Assembly (NCBI GenBank): GCA_045132235.1
Contig: JBGURX010000051.1
Location: forward strand, 21,476 to 85,475
DNA from: UBA1756 sp045132235
GTDB taxonomy: Bacteria > Bacteroidota > Bacteroidia > Bacteroidales > WCHB1-69
Direction of reading: 5' to 3'
DNA length: 64,000 nucleotides
The translations under genes and the position numbers were made by a program. Of this stretch, positions 46,936 through 54,741 are shown piece after piece (positions within the stretch are counted from its first letter, which is position 1; every line of letters begins with the position of its first letter). The notes beneath the pieces are model-generated. The model was given only the letters and a program-made list of their open reading frames with translations, was not told the origin of the DNA and did no database searches.

Positions 46936-46943
46936 TACTTTTG
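46936..46943 (+). promoter_or_regulatory. -7 element for rpsF-rpsR-rplI
   Basis: TACTTTTG (TAnnTTTG), with TTTG 15 nt upstream, a shorter spacer than usual. The leader to rpsF is about 45 nt. Confidence 0.65.
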
Positions 46944-46991
46944 CAGCCCAAAATTTATCAACAAATTATAAACTAAAAAATCAGTAAAAAC

Positions 46992-47390
46992 ATGTTGAAT
47001 CATTACGAAACCGTTTTCATTATGACTCCCGTTTTGTCTGAAGAACAGATGAAGGAAACGGTTAAAAAGTTCGAGAAAGTTCTACTCGACAAAGGAGCAG
47101 AGATCGTACACCAGGAGAACTGGGGTCTGCGCAAATTAGAGTATCCGATTGCGAAAAAAACGTCGGGCTTCTATCATCTTTTTGAATTTGTTGCCGAAGG
47201 CAGCGTGGTGAAAGAGCTGGAGCTCCAGTACCGCCGCGACGAGAAGGTGATGCGCTACCTGACCGTATCGATGGACAAGCACGCCATCGCTTACGCTGAA
47301 AAGAGACGCAACCTGAAGAAAGAGAGAGCAGCAGCCGCTGAAGCCGCACCCGTAGCTGAAGAGCCCGCTGAAAATACCAACAACGAATAA
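46992..47390 (+). CDS. rpsF: 30S ribosomal protein S6
   Basis: A 132-residue S6, which pairs with S18 on the small-subunit platform. The opening NHYETVFIMTPVLSEEQ, KLEYPIAKKTSGFYHLFEF and RRDEKVMRYLTV segments are all typical. The C-terminus (about 105-132) is an Ala/Glu-rich tail that many Bacteroidota S6 proteins carry. First gene of the rpsF-rpsR-rplI operon. Confidence 0.97.
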   Translation: MLNHYETVFIMTPVLSEEQMKETVKKFEKVLLDKGAEIVHQENWGLRKLEYPIAKKTSGFYHLFEFVAEGSVVKELELQYRRDEKVMRYLTVSMDKHAIAYAEKRRNLKKERAAAAEAAPVAEEPAENTNNE

Positions 47391-47402
47391 GGAGGAAGAA
47401 TT

Positions 47403-47678
47403 ATGGCACAGCAAACCGATATCAAATACCTGACCCCCATCGCGGTGGACATCAGAAAGAAAAAATATTGCCGTTTCAAAAAGAGCGGTATCAAGTACAT
47501 CGACTACAAAGACGGTGAATTCTTGAAGAGATTCGTGAACGAACAGGGTAGAATCCTGCCCCGCCGTCTCACCGGTACCTCATTGAAATATCAGAAAAAA
47601 GTGGCACAGGCAGTAAAAAGAGCCAGACATCTTGCTTTACTTCCTTTCGTTACGGACAATTTGAAATCTAACAACTAA
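47403..47678 (+). CDS. rpsR: 30S ribosomal protein S18
   Basis: A 91-residue S18. The core KKYCRFKKSGIKYIDYKD, then FVNEQGRILPRRLTGTSLKYQKKVAQAVKRARHLALLPF (key motif PRRLTG, about 52-57), is complete. A GGAGGAA-like ribosome-binding site precedes it, unusual in this window and reflecting strong translation. Twelve nt after rpsF. Confidence 0.97.
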   Translation: MAQQTDIKYLTPIAVDIRKKKYCRFKKSGIKYIDYKDGEFLKRFVNEQGRILPRRLTGTSLKYQKKVAQAVKRARHLALLPFVTDNLKSNN

Positions 47679-47691
47679 GGAGGGCATTATC

Positions 47692-48150
47692 ATGGAAGTT
47701 ATCTTGAAACAAGACGTTAAGAATTTAGGCTACGCCGACGAAATCGTAAAAGTGAAAGACGGCTATGCTAGAAATTACCTCATTCCGCAAGGTTTTGCCG
47801 TTCTGGCTACCGAACCCAACCGCAAAATGCTGGCCGAGACCATCAAACAGCGCGCCTTCAAAGCAGAGAAGATCCGCAAAGAGGCTGAATTCCTCGCCGG
47901 CAAGATCGAAGGCCTCGCAGTGAAAATCGCTGCCAAGACCTCTGACAAGGGCACCATCTTCGGCTCCGTCACCAACATCGACGTCGCTGAAGCCCTCAAG
48001 GCTCAGCACGACATCGAAATCGACCGCCGTCAGATCGACCTCAAGAATGAGCACATCAAAGAATTGGGCAACTACACCGCTCTTGTGAACCTTCACAAGG
48101 ACTTCAAGGTCACCCTCAATGTTGAGGTCGTGGCAGAAGAAAATGAATAA
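47692..48150 (+). CDS. rplI: 50S ribosomal protein L9
   Basis: A 152-residue L9. The N-terminal RNA-binding domain (VILKQDVKNLGYADEIVKVKDGYARNYLIP; signature GYADEIV...GYARNYLIP, about 13-31), the long central helix and the C-terminal domain (TIFGSVTNIDVAEAL) are intact. An AAGGAGG-type ribosome-binding site precedes the start. Last gene of the operon, ending at an intrinsic terminator. Confidence 0.97.
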   Translation: MEVILKQDVKNLGYADEIVKVKDGYARNYLIPQGFAVLATEPNRKMLAETIKQRAFKAEKIRKEAEFLAGKIEGLAVKIAAKTSDKGTIFGSVTNIDVAEALKAQHDIEIDRRQIDLKNEHIKELGNYTALVNLHKDFKVTLNVEVVAEENE

Positions 48151-48173
48151 TATTTTTCTTCATCATACGTTAT

Positions 48174-48201
48174 AAAACCGAGGCAACCCCTCGGTTTTTT
48201 T
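48174..48201 (+). terminator. Intrinsic terminator after rplI
   Basis: AAACCGAGG and CCTCGGTTT pair around a 5-nt loop, followed by a run of seven T residues. It ends the ribosomal protein operon. Confidence 0.9.
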
Positions 48202-48224
48202 GTTTTCAACACAAGTCCAGAACC

Positions 48225-48947
48225 ATGAAACTGCTGTATCTCTGCTCCTTGCTCCTGCTAATGACGTCGTGCGACACCACGCCGTCCAACGAACCGCGTC
48301 AGCATTACGACAACGTGACCATTGAGGATTACGACACCCTCCTCACGGTCTATTACCCCAACTTCAGCACCATCGAGATGGCCTACGGCAGCACCGTGCC
48401 CACCGGCGACGACATCCTGTTCTGCTGCGGCGCAGCCTTCACCGCTGAATGTCTCAAGTACTTTTCACACAACAATATACGCTGCAACCACGTAAACAAC
48501 GGACATTTCTACCACGGCTCGGCAGAACCCATCTGCAACGGAGCCTTCACCTTCTACGACGGGGAAGGCCACTTCGACCGCATCAGCGACTCAGTGCTGC
48601 ATGAGGCCGCCCACCACAAAGGCATGGGCTTCTGTCAGGTGCTCACCATCTTCGACGGGGAGATTGCCTACACCGACACCGCCAACCAAGATTTCTGGAT
48701 TCACAAAGACTATGTCTTCCGCGCTTTGTGCGAAAAAGACGGAAAACTCTGTATCATAGAAAGTAAGGAAAAAGTCCCGTACGGAACTTTCGCCCAGTAT
48801 CTGCAAGATTTTGGCGTAACCTATGCTATCAATCTCGACATGGGAGGATGGAGCCACGCCTGGTACCGCGACAACTACAACGATGTCATAGAGACCAACA
48901 GCAAGCCCATCCGGTATGCCACCAACTGGCTGCTATTCAAGAGATAG
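48225..48947 (+). CDS. Lipoprotein, possible phosphodiester glycosidase (NAGPA-like) fold
   Basis: A 240-residue lipoprotein (lipobox LLMTSC, Cys16). The mature part is weakly like the NAGPA/exopolysaccharide phosphodiester glycosidase domain: an early NGHFYHG segment (about 89-95), and YGTFAQYLQDFGVTYAINLDMGGWSHAW near residues 185-212, where NLDMGG sits in the place of the family's NLDGGGS motif. It would act on the cell surface or in the periplasm. This is a distant match by eye. Convergent with the following gene, with only 14 nt between stops. No clear own promoter was found. Confidence 0.6.
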   Translation: MKLLYLCSLLLLMTSCDTTPSNEPRQHYDNVTIEDYDTLLTVYYPNFSTIEMAYGSTVPTGDDILFCCGAAFTAECLKYFSHNNIRCNHVNNGHFYHGSAEPICNGAFTFYDGEGHFDRISDSVLHEAAHHKGMGFCQVLTIFDGEIAYTDTANQDFWIHKDYVFRALCEKDGKLCIIESKEKVPYGTFAQYLQDFGVTYAINLDMGGWSHAWYRDNYNDVIETNSKPIRYATNWLLFKR

Positions 48948-48961
48948 AGTTCTCAAACTCC

Positions 48962-49315
48962 CTACTCTTCGCCCTCTTCTGGCTCCGAAGCACAATCCAG
49001 ACTGCTGAATTTTGCCACAAAGGCCTTCTGGGCTTTTTCCACCAGCGGTTTCAGCGCCTCACGTTCCGTGGAATCGGGCACCTCCACACGTGCCTGCTCC
49101 TCGTAGAAACGGGCAGTGGCCGTCTCCAAATCATTGCAATTATTCGCCGCCTTGATAGCCTTCTCGTAATCGAGAATGCACTTTTCGGCTTTCTTGTAAT
49201 TTTCACTATAACTCTGCTTTGAGGTCTGCTGGGACTCGTTGCCTTTTTTCTCCCCACAACCCACGATGAGAGCCAAACTCAGAACCATCACGCTAAAAAA
49301 GAAAAATTTTTTCAT
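48962..49315 (-). CDS. Small helical lipoprotein, hypothetical
   Basis: A 117-residue lipoprotein (lipobox LIVGC, Cys20). The mature part is charged and largely helical (about 35-105: ENYKKAEKCILDYEKAIKAAN, then ARFYEEQARVEVP), with an acidic tail (SEPEEGEE). No family recognised. A TAnnTTTG element lies about 70 nt upstream. Confidence 0.7.
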   Translation of the reverse strand: MKKFFFFSVMVLSLALIVGCGEKKGNESQQTSKQSYSENYKKAEKCILDYEKAIKAANNCNDLETATARFYEEQARVEVPDSTEREALKPLVEKAQKAFVAKFSSLDCASEPEEGEE

Positions 49316-49382
49316 GATAAATTTATTAACTTATTAATTATCAATAATATATAAACAAAATTGTCGCACAATTATAACTTGA

Positions 49383-49390
49383 CAAAAATA
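49383..49390 (-). promoter_or_regulatory. -7 element for the small helical lipoprotein gene
   Basis: The minus strand reads TATTTTTG, about 68 nt upstream of the start. Confidence 0.5.
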
Positions 49391-49446
49391 CGCAATTTTA
49401 TCTTGAAAAAATAGTCATCTCCCCTCATAGATTGAACAAAAAGATG

Positions 49447-49454
49447 TAATTTTG
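49447..49454 (+). promoter_or_regulatory. -7 element immediately before the MetH activation-domain gene
   Basis: TAATTTTG ends only 5 nt before the ATG, which would place the transcript start at or next to the start codon (leaderless or near-leaderless mRNA). Confidence 0.5.
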
Positions 49455-49459
49455 CTGCC

Positions 49460-50083
49460 ATGACCGACAGCGACACACAACAACAGATTTTGAAGCATTT
49501 GGGCTATCCCGAAGCGCAGGTTCCCGACCCACAGGTGCTGGATTTCATGGCGCGTGCGTGGGAGGATTTGGAAAAACTGTCGGACTTCAAATACCTTTAT
49601 GCGGAATATTCCACGCTGCCCGACTTTTTGATGCAGTCCGAGGCCTACCGCGAATATTTAGCGGGAAGCGACGGTTTGTTGCTCTGTGCCACCACATTAG
49701 GAAGCCGCATCGACCAGCACATCCAGCGGATGCAACTGCGCGAGATGGCCTACGCCGTGGTGCTGAATGCCGCAGCGGGCGTGTACCTCGAACAAAAAGC
49801 TGATGATTTCGAGAAAGCGCTCCCCTACTCCGAATTGGGCTACCGGTTCTGTCCGGGCTACAGCGGCACCCCGCTCGACGACAACCGCACCATCGCCTGG
49901 ATGCTGCATGCGCACCGCATCGGCATCACTTTCCTCGACTCAGGACTGATGGTGCCCAGCAAGTCGATGACCGGCATTATCCGCATCGGCGGGAAGGCAC
50001 GGAAGAGCTGCGCCGGATGTGTCAATTTACAACATTGTCCCTACCGCGAGCGCGGCACCAAATGCTACCCAGAAACATTGTAA
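49460..50083 (+). CDS. Stand-alone methionine synthase activation-domain protein
   Basis: A 207-residue protein resembling the SAM-binding reactivation domain of cobalamin-dependent methionine synthase (MetH). The core motif RFCPGYSGTPL (about 129-139; RxSPGY in MetH) and LMVPSKSMTGIIRIGG (about 160-175; P-x-KSVTGI in MetH) are present. No other MetH domain is attached. The C-terminus has a cysteine cluster (Cys184, 187, 193, 202; spacing CxxCx5Cx8C) that could hold an iron-sulfur centre or zinc. It may reactivate a split MetH or another corrinoid protein. Promoter placement suggests a leaderless transcript. Confidence 0.75.
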   Translation: MTDSDTQQQILKHLGYPEAQVPDPQVLDFMARAWEDLEKLSDFKYLYAEYSTLPDFLMQSEAYREYLAGSDGLLLCATTLGSRIDQHIQRMQLREMAYAVVLNAAAGVYLEQKADDFEKALPYSELGYRFCPGYSGTPLDDNRTIAWMLHAHRIGITFLDSGLMVPSKSMTGIIRIGGKARKSCAGCVNLQHCPYRERGTKCYPETL

Positions 50084-50102
50084 AACCTTATCCATCACAA
50101 CC

Positions 50103-51728
50103 ATGAAAAACCTCCGACTAATCTTCTTTACCATTGTCTCATTCTTCGTGCTGGCCACGGCCTCCGCACAGGCCAATATGCCGGAGATTCACTCGCAAGA
50201 CATTGTCATTCTGTACGATAACGATGTACACTGCGCCATCGACGGGTATGCCACCATCGCAGGCGTGAGAGACCACGTAATTGAGACCACGCCCAATGTC
50301 AGCGTGGTGTCGAGCGGCGACTTCATCGGCGGCAGGGCATTGGGGTCGGTATCGCTCGGCGAGTACATCATCAGCGTGATGAACGCCGTGCATTACGACT
50401 ACGTGACCATCGGCAACCACGAATTCGACTTCGGCATTCCGCAGATGACCAAACTGTTCAGCGAGTTGAACAGCAAGGTGTTATGCTGCAATTTCACCAA
50501 AATAGGAGAAAACCAACCAATATACGACGGTTATGCCATCCACAACTACGGAGGCAAAAAAGTGGCATTTGTAGGCGTGGCCACGCCGGGCACCATCAGC
50601 AGCAGCACGCCCGCTTATTTCAAAGATGACAACCGGAATTTCATCTACAGTTTCGGTGACAAAGACGTTGTGAAGACCGTGCAGGCCCATGTAGATGCCG
50701 CCCGGCACGATGGCGCCGACTACGTGGTGGTGCTCGCCCACCTCGGCATCGACCCGCCCGACCTCACCTCCAAAGAACTGATAGCCAACACCACCGGCAT
50801 CGACGTTGTGCTGGACGGCCACTCGCACACGGTAATCGAAGGCGGCTACACCCTGACCAACCAAAACGGGGAACCCGTACTGCTCACCTCCACCGGCACC
50901 GCCTTTGAATACGTGGGAATACTGGTGATCGGGCAGGATGGCAAACTGACCACGGAACTGCTCAAGACCGATGAGATTCCGTACAAAAACGAAGCGGTGC
51001 AGCGCGAAATCGACCGTATCTATCAAGATTACAAGGAGGTAGGCGGCCGCCATATCGGGTACAGCGAGGCGGATTTGAAGATTTACAACACCGACGGCAT
51101 ACGCATTGTGCGCACAGGGGAGTGCTCCATGGGCGACTTTGTGGCCGATGCCATACTGGCGGTAACGGGCGCGCAGATCGCATGGATGAACTCGGGCGGC
51201 TGCCGCACCAACATTCCCGCCGGAGAGGTCACCCTGAACAGTGTCATCTCCGCAACGCCCTTCTACAATGAAGTTTACCTTTGCAAAATTCCCGGGCAGG
51301 ACTTGATCGACGCGTTGGAAATGGCCGTGTCGTCGCTGCCCGCCGAAGGAGGCGTTTTTCCTCAGGTGGCCGGCTTCCGCTTTGAAATCGACACCACTAT
51401 CGCCTCCCCTGCCGAAAAGAACCAAGCCACACAGATTTACGAGCTGGGCGACGGTCCGCGACGGGTACGGAACATTGAAATCTTCAATGCGAAAAAAGGA
51501 AAATATGTGAAGATTTCGCCCAAAAAGCAATACACCATTGCCGGCACCAGCTACAGCCTCGTGGACAACGGCGACGGACTGATTTTCCCGCACCTAAAAA
51601 TCATCAAAAGAGACTACGGCGTAACCTACAAAGTATTAGAGAAATACATCACAGAATACCTGAACGGGAAAATCGGAAAAGAGCGGGAGACAACGGGCGA
51701 CAGAATCAAAATCATCAACCAACACTGA
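50103..51728 (+). CDS. 5'-nucleotidase/UDP-sugar hydrolase family metallophosphoesterase
   Basis: A 541-residue exported enzyme. The ATG at 50103 gives a signal peptide (1-23, ending ATASAQ); an upstream in-frame start overlaps the preceding gene and is unlikely. The calcineurin-like domain has YDNDVHC (DxH position), SGDFIGG (GD), GNHEFDFG (GNHE) and the later LAHLGID and DGHSHT motifs, all dimetal ligands. The C-terminal 5'-nucleotidase domain (about 340-520) supplies substrate binding (NSGGCRTNIPAGEVT). It would cleave nucleotides in the periplasm, a salvage role that suits the nearby pnuC. A HAD gene follows after 2 nt. Confidence 0.92.
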   Translation: MKNLRLIFFTIVSFFVLATASAQANMPEIHSQDIVILYDNDVHCAIDGYATIAGVRDHVIETTPNVSVVSSGDFIGGRALGSVSLGEYIISVMNAVHYDYVTIGNHEFDFGIPQMTKLFSELNSKVLCCNFTKIGENQPIYDGYAIHNYGGKKVAFVGVATPGTISSSTPAYFKDDNRNFIYSFGDKDVVKTVQAHVDAARHDGADYVVVLAHLGIDPPDLTSKELIANTTGIDVVLDGHSHTVIEGGYTLTNQNGEPVLLTSTGTAFEYVGILVIGQDGKLTTELLKTDEIPYKNEAVQREIDRIYQDYKEVGGRHIGYSEADLKIYNTDGIRIVRTGECSMGDFVADAILAVTGAQIAWMNSGGCRTNIPAGEVTLNSVISATPFYNEVYLCKIPGQDLIDALEMAVSSLPAEGGVFPQVAGFRFEIDTTIASPAEKNQATQIYELGDGPRRVRNIEIFNAKKGKYVKISPKKQYTIAGTSYSLVDNGDGLIFPHLKIIKRDYGVTYKVLEKYITEYLNGKIGKERETTGDRIKIINQH

Positions 51729-51730
51729 AC

Positions 51731-52429
51731 ATGCAACTGAGAGAACATATTAAAGTCATCGCTTTTGATGCAGATGACACACTTTGGGAAAACGAGCCCT
51801 ACTTCCGACAGGCGGATGCCAGATTATGCAAAATTTTGGCAGAATATGGGGATGAAAAGAGCGCAGCGGAGTTCATTTTTCAGACCGAAATGGCCAACAT
51901 GCCCGACTATGGCTATGGGGCGGTGGCCTTTACTATGTCGTTGATAGAAAGCGCGATAAAATACAGCAAGGGAAAGATTTCGGCGAATGAAATCGGCGAC
52001 ATCATCGAATCGGGGCGGAAATTGGTGCGACTGAGCGGAAAGCCACTTGAAGGGGTGAGAGAAACCTTGGAGGCACTACGGGCGGGACGGGCTTACCAGC
52101 TGGTGGTTTTCACGAAGGGCGAGCTGCTGACGCAGGAGAACAAGCTGAAGCGGTCGGGATTGCTGCCGCTGTTCGATCGGGTGTTCATCACCACCGACAA
52201 GCAGCCGGAGGATTACCGCAAGGTGTGCCGCGAGATGGCCATTGCGCCCGAGGCGTTACTGATGGTGGGCAACTCGCTGAAGTCGGACATACAGCCGGCG
52301 CTGGAGGTGGGCGCGTGGGCGGCGCATGTGCCCTACGAGGTGATGTGGCAGCATGAAATCATTGACCATTTCGAACATCCCCGAATGTTACAATTAGTGA
52401 GTTTTTCAGATTTATTAAAATTTGTATAA
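51731..52429 (+). CDS. HAD-superfamily hydrolase
   Basis: A 232-residue cytoplasmic hydrolase. HAD motif I is FDADDTLW (nucleophile Asp13, acid/base Asp15), motif II VVFTKG (Thr), motif III Lys around residues 155-160 (DKQPEDYRK), and motif IV is represented by LMVGNSLKSDIQPA. A helical cap of the subclass I type lies between motifs I and II. Substrate unknown; the position 2 nt after a 5'-nucleotidase gene hints at a phosphorylated metabolite linked to nucleotide salvage. Confidence 0.87.
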   Translation: MQLREHIKVIAFDADDTLWENEPYFRQADARLCKILAEYGDEKSAAEFIFQTEMANMPDYGYGAVAFTMSLIESAIKYSKGKISANEIGDIIESGRKLVRLSGKPLEGVRETLEALRAGRAYQLVVFTKGELLTQENKLKRSGLLPLFDRVFITTDKQPEDYRKVCREMAIAPEALLMVGNSLKSDIQPALEVGAWAAHVPYEVMWQHEIIDHFEHPRMLQLVSFSDLLKFV

Positions 52430-52483
52430 ATTCTGAATATCAAAAAATTATAGAAAATTCAATTCTCAAAAAACCTCCTATCT

Positions 52484-53179
52484 ATGCAAAAAATTGGCAG
52501 AATACTATATCGAGAATTTGTGGAAGGCGCGGATGTGGCGTACTGGTTGTTTCTCGGTTTAGGCCTATTGACGCAGGTAGTGACGTATTTAGTGGCGCAG
52601 AGCATACCTGACATAGCGCAGGAGATGACCGCTTTGTCGCTGTTCAGCGGCATCTGTGGGGTGATGTCGGTGTTGTTGTGCAGCCGGCGGAAAATTTCGT
52701 ACTATGTATTCGGTTTCATCCAAGTCATCACCTACATCATCATCACCTACCAATCGCAATTGTATGGACAGAGCATCATCAACTTGGTGTATTTTGTCAC
52801 CATGGTATATGGCTGTGTCAACTGGGCGAGGTCGTACGAGGAGGGGGTGGTGACGCCGCGGAAGCTGCCCTGGTGGATGAACATTGTACTGCCCGTGGTG
52901 ACGGTGGGGCTGACCTTTGTCGCCGCGTACATATTACGGGTGACCAACGACCAGCAACCGATGTTGGATGCATTGACGACGGTGCCGGCTTTTGTGGCGC
53001 AGATCCTGATGGTGACGCGTTTCCGGGAGCAGTGGTGGTACTGGATTTTTGTAGATGTAGTGGCGGTATATATGTGGGCGGTGGCCGGCAACTGGTGCAT
53101 GGCGGCGCAGTACCTGTTCTGGACGGCGAACTGCATCTATGGCATCGTGGTGTGGAGAGTGAAGGGAGTTGAGAGTTGA
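52484..53179 (+). CDS. pnuC: PnuC-family vitamin transporter (nicotinamide riboside type)
   Basis: A 231-residue inner-membrane protein with about 7-8 helices. The pattern is that of PnuC (NiaP-unrelated, SWEET-like fold): SLFSGICGVMSVLLCSRRK, then YVFGFIQVITYIIITYQSQLYGQSIINLVYF and WWYWIFVDVVAVYMW near the C-terminus (key WxW/D motif). PnuC carries nicotinamide riboside by facilitated diffusion; riboflavin or thiamine homologues exist, so substrate is not certain. The last codons and stop lie inside a dispersed GAGAGTT-type repeat. The upstream gap (54 nt) is too short for a known riboswitch. Confidence 0.88.
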   Translation: MQKIGRILYREFVEGADVAYWLFLGLGLLTQVVTYLVAQSIPDIAQEMTALSLFSGICGVMSVLLCSRRKISYYVFGFIQVITYIIITYQSQLYGQSIINLVYFVTMVYGCVNWARSYEEGVVTPRKLPWWMNIVLPVVTVGLTFVAAYILRVTNDQQPMLDALTTVPAFVAQILMVTRFREQWWYWIFVDVVAVYMWAVAGNWCMAAQYLFWTANCIYGIVVWRVKGVES

Positions 53180-53196
53180 GAGTTGAGAGTTGAAAA
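53166..53196 (+). repeat. Dispersed GAGAGTT-type heptad repeat overlapping the pnuC stop
   Basis: GAGTT(GAGAGTT)3GAAAA tandem heptads. The pnuC stop codon lies within it. A related element in the opposite orientation is found in frame inside the large adhesin gene at 59333-59364. Confidence 0.75.
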
Positions 53197-53249
53197 TAGA
53201 GAGGTGGAGAGGTGGGATTTTGCAGTCTTGCATAACCGCACAACCCCAT

Positions 53250-53300
53250 CCCACTTTATCCCTTCATAAGGGTTCACATTTCTGCTGTGAAGGGATAAAT
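53250..53300 (+). repeat. 50-bp direct repeat, left copy, before the ATPase gene
   Basis: Nearly identical to 54631-54680; the core CATAAGGGTTCACATTTCTG and the flank TGTGAAGGGATAAAT are shared exactly, with one internal substitution. Each copy contains a TTCACA/TGTGAA stem. The pair brackets a single gene. Confidence 0.8.
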
Positions 53301-53408
53301 TCCCGACAGGAACCAAGTTTCGAGCGATGGTGCGTGGCAATATGGAGTAAAAATCCCTCATTGAGGGAGAAATTTTAAACAAAATAGCACTCATTGGGGG
53401 ATTTTTTG

Positions 53409-53416
53409 TATTTTTG
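53409..53416 (+). promoter_or_regulatory. -7 element for the AAA_14 ATPase gene
   Basis: TATTTTTG, 17 nt upstream of the start codon. A TCCCTCA/TGAGGGA palindrome lies about 50 nt further upstream (near 53353). Confidence 0.6.
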
Positions 53417-53433
53417 CCAAAATTTTTAGAACA

Positions 53434-54609
53434 ATGGTTGAGCAATCGTTATATCATCTGATGGAGGAGCTTCTCCGATTGGTTCCCAAGGATTTTCACC
53501 GTTATAATTATGATGAGATAGACTGGGGTGGTCGTCTGACAGGAATTGTAGGTCCGCGAGGGGTCGGAAAATCCACAATGCTGTTACAGTACGTCTATGA
53601 GAACCGTGAAAAGGGGCATTACCTGTACGTATCCGCCGACTACGCCTACTTCAGTGCGCACACCCTCGTTGATTTGGCGGATGAATTTGTGAAAGATGGC
53701 GGCACCCACCTCTTCATTGACGAGGTCCACAAATACGATGGCTGGTCAAGGGAGCTGAAACAGATTTACGACACCCACCCTGACCTGACTGTGACTTTCA
53801 CAGGCTCTTCGGTTTTGGATATCACGAAAGGAGAGGCGGATTTGAGCCGGCGTGTGGTGATGGAGCATTTGCAGGGACTCTCTTTCCGCGAATATCTGGA
53901 GCTGTTTCACGGAATCAAAGCCAATACATTTTCGCTCGATGATATCTTGAACCATCGAGTGATGATTGCGGATCTGCCGCATCCGCTTTCCTATTTCCGG
54001 TCATACCTGAGTGAGGGTTACTACCCGTTTGCAAAGGATGGACATTTTTCCCGAAGGATGCTTCAAGTAGTCAACCAAACAGTTGAAGTTGACATCCCGC
54101 AATTTGCGGACATGAAGGCGACTACGGCACGCAAACTAAAGCAGTTGCTGGTCATCGTGTCGTCGCTGGCGCCTGTGAAGCCCAATGCAGAGCATCTGTC
54201 CAGAGAAATTGGCATCAGCAAGAACAACGTGCCGGAGTACCTCCTTTTATTGGAAAGGGCGGGGATGCTGGGACAGTTGCGTGACGACACCAAAGGGTTG
54301 GTCACCTTAGGGAAGGTCAATAAAATATATGTGGACAATCCAAGTCTGATGACCGTTTTGGCAGGTGGAAATCCGGAGGTTGGGAATTTGCGGGAAACCT
54401 TCTTTTTCAACCAAATGCGAAAGAATTATCCGATTGTCTCTTCTCGGGAGTCGGACTTTAAAATCGGTGAATATACTTTTGAGGTCGGCGGCAAGAAGAA
54501 AGGGAAAAAGCAGATTGCGGATATTCCCCACGGAGTTGTTGTACGTGACGACATTGAGTATGGCCATGGCAATGTCATCCCGCTGTGGCATTTCGGCCTT
54601 AGCTATTAG
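53434..54609 (+). CDS. AAA_14/DUF4143 ATPase
   Basis: A 391-residue P-loop ATPase. Walker A is GPRGVGKST (40-48) and Walker B THLFIDEVHK (about 91-100). FTGSSVLDI is the sensor-1-like strand, followed by SRRVVMEHLQGLSFREYLEL, the usual AAA_14 segment. The C-terminal DUF4143 part has a winged-helix stretch (about 225-285: HLSREIGISKNNVPEYLLLLERAGML). These proteins are very common and patchily distributed in Bacteroidota, and their function is not established. The gene is bracketed by 50-bp direct repeats with its promoter inside, so it looks like a cassette. Confidence 0.9.
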   Translation: MVEQSLYHLMEELLRLVPKDFHRYNYDEIDWGGRLTGIVGPRGVGKSTMLLQYVYENREKGHYLYVSADYAYFSAHTLVDLADEFVKDGGTHLFIDEVHKYDGWSRELKQIYDTHPDLTVTFTGSSVLDITKGEADLSRRVVMEHLQGLSFREYLELFHGIKANTFSLDDILNHRVMIADLPHPLSYFRSYLSEGYYPFAKDGHFSRRMLQVVNQTVEVDIPQFADMKATTARKLKQLLVIVSSLAPVKPNAEHLSREIGISKNNVPEYLLLLERAGMLGQLRDDTKGLVTLGKVNKIYVDNPSLMTVLAGGNPEVGNLRETFFFNQMRKNYPIVSSRESDFKIGEYTFEVGGKKKGKKQIADIPHGVVVRDDIEYGHGNVIPLWHFGLSY

Positions 54610-54630
54610 GGTGCCATCACCGCATTCTAC

Positions 54631-54680
54631 CCCACTTTTCCCCTCATAAGGGTTCACATTTCTGGTGTGAAGGGATAAAT
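54631..54680 (+). repeat. 50-bp direct repeat, right copy, after the ATPase gene
   Basis: Right partner of 53250-53300, beginning 22 nt after the ATPase stop. The TTCACA...TGTGAA stem is preserved while the outer CCCTTCA arm has changed to CCCCTCA. Confidence 0.8.
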
Positions 54681-54696
54681 ATTCAGGAAATAAGTG

Positions 54697-54704
54697 TACT
54701 TTTG
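54697..54704 (+). promoter_or_regulatory. -7 element for the large FN3 adhesin gene
   Basis: TACTTTTG, 37 nt upstream of the chosen ATG, immediately after the right direct repeat. Confidence 0.6.
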
Positions 54705-54741
54705 CAACTTCTTTTTAAACAGAAAATTGAAAGGTTACAAT

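Noticed and set aside
52430..52483. Possible riboswitch before pnuC
   Set aside because: Only 54 nt lie between the HAD gene and pnuC, too little for a known NAD-, TPP- or FMN-type aptamer, and no hairpin is visible.
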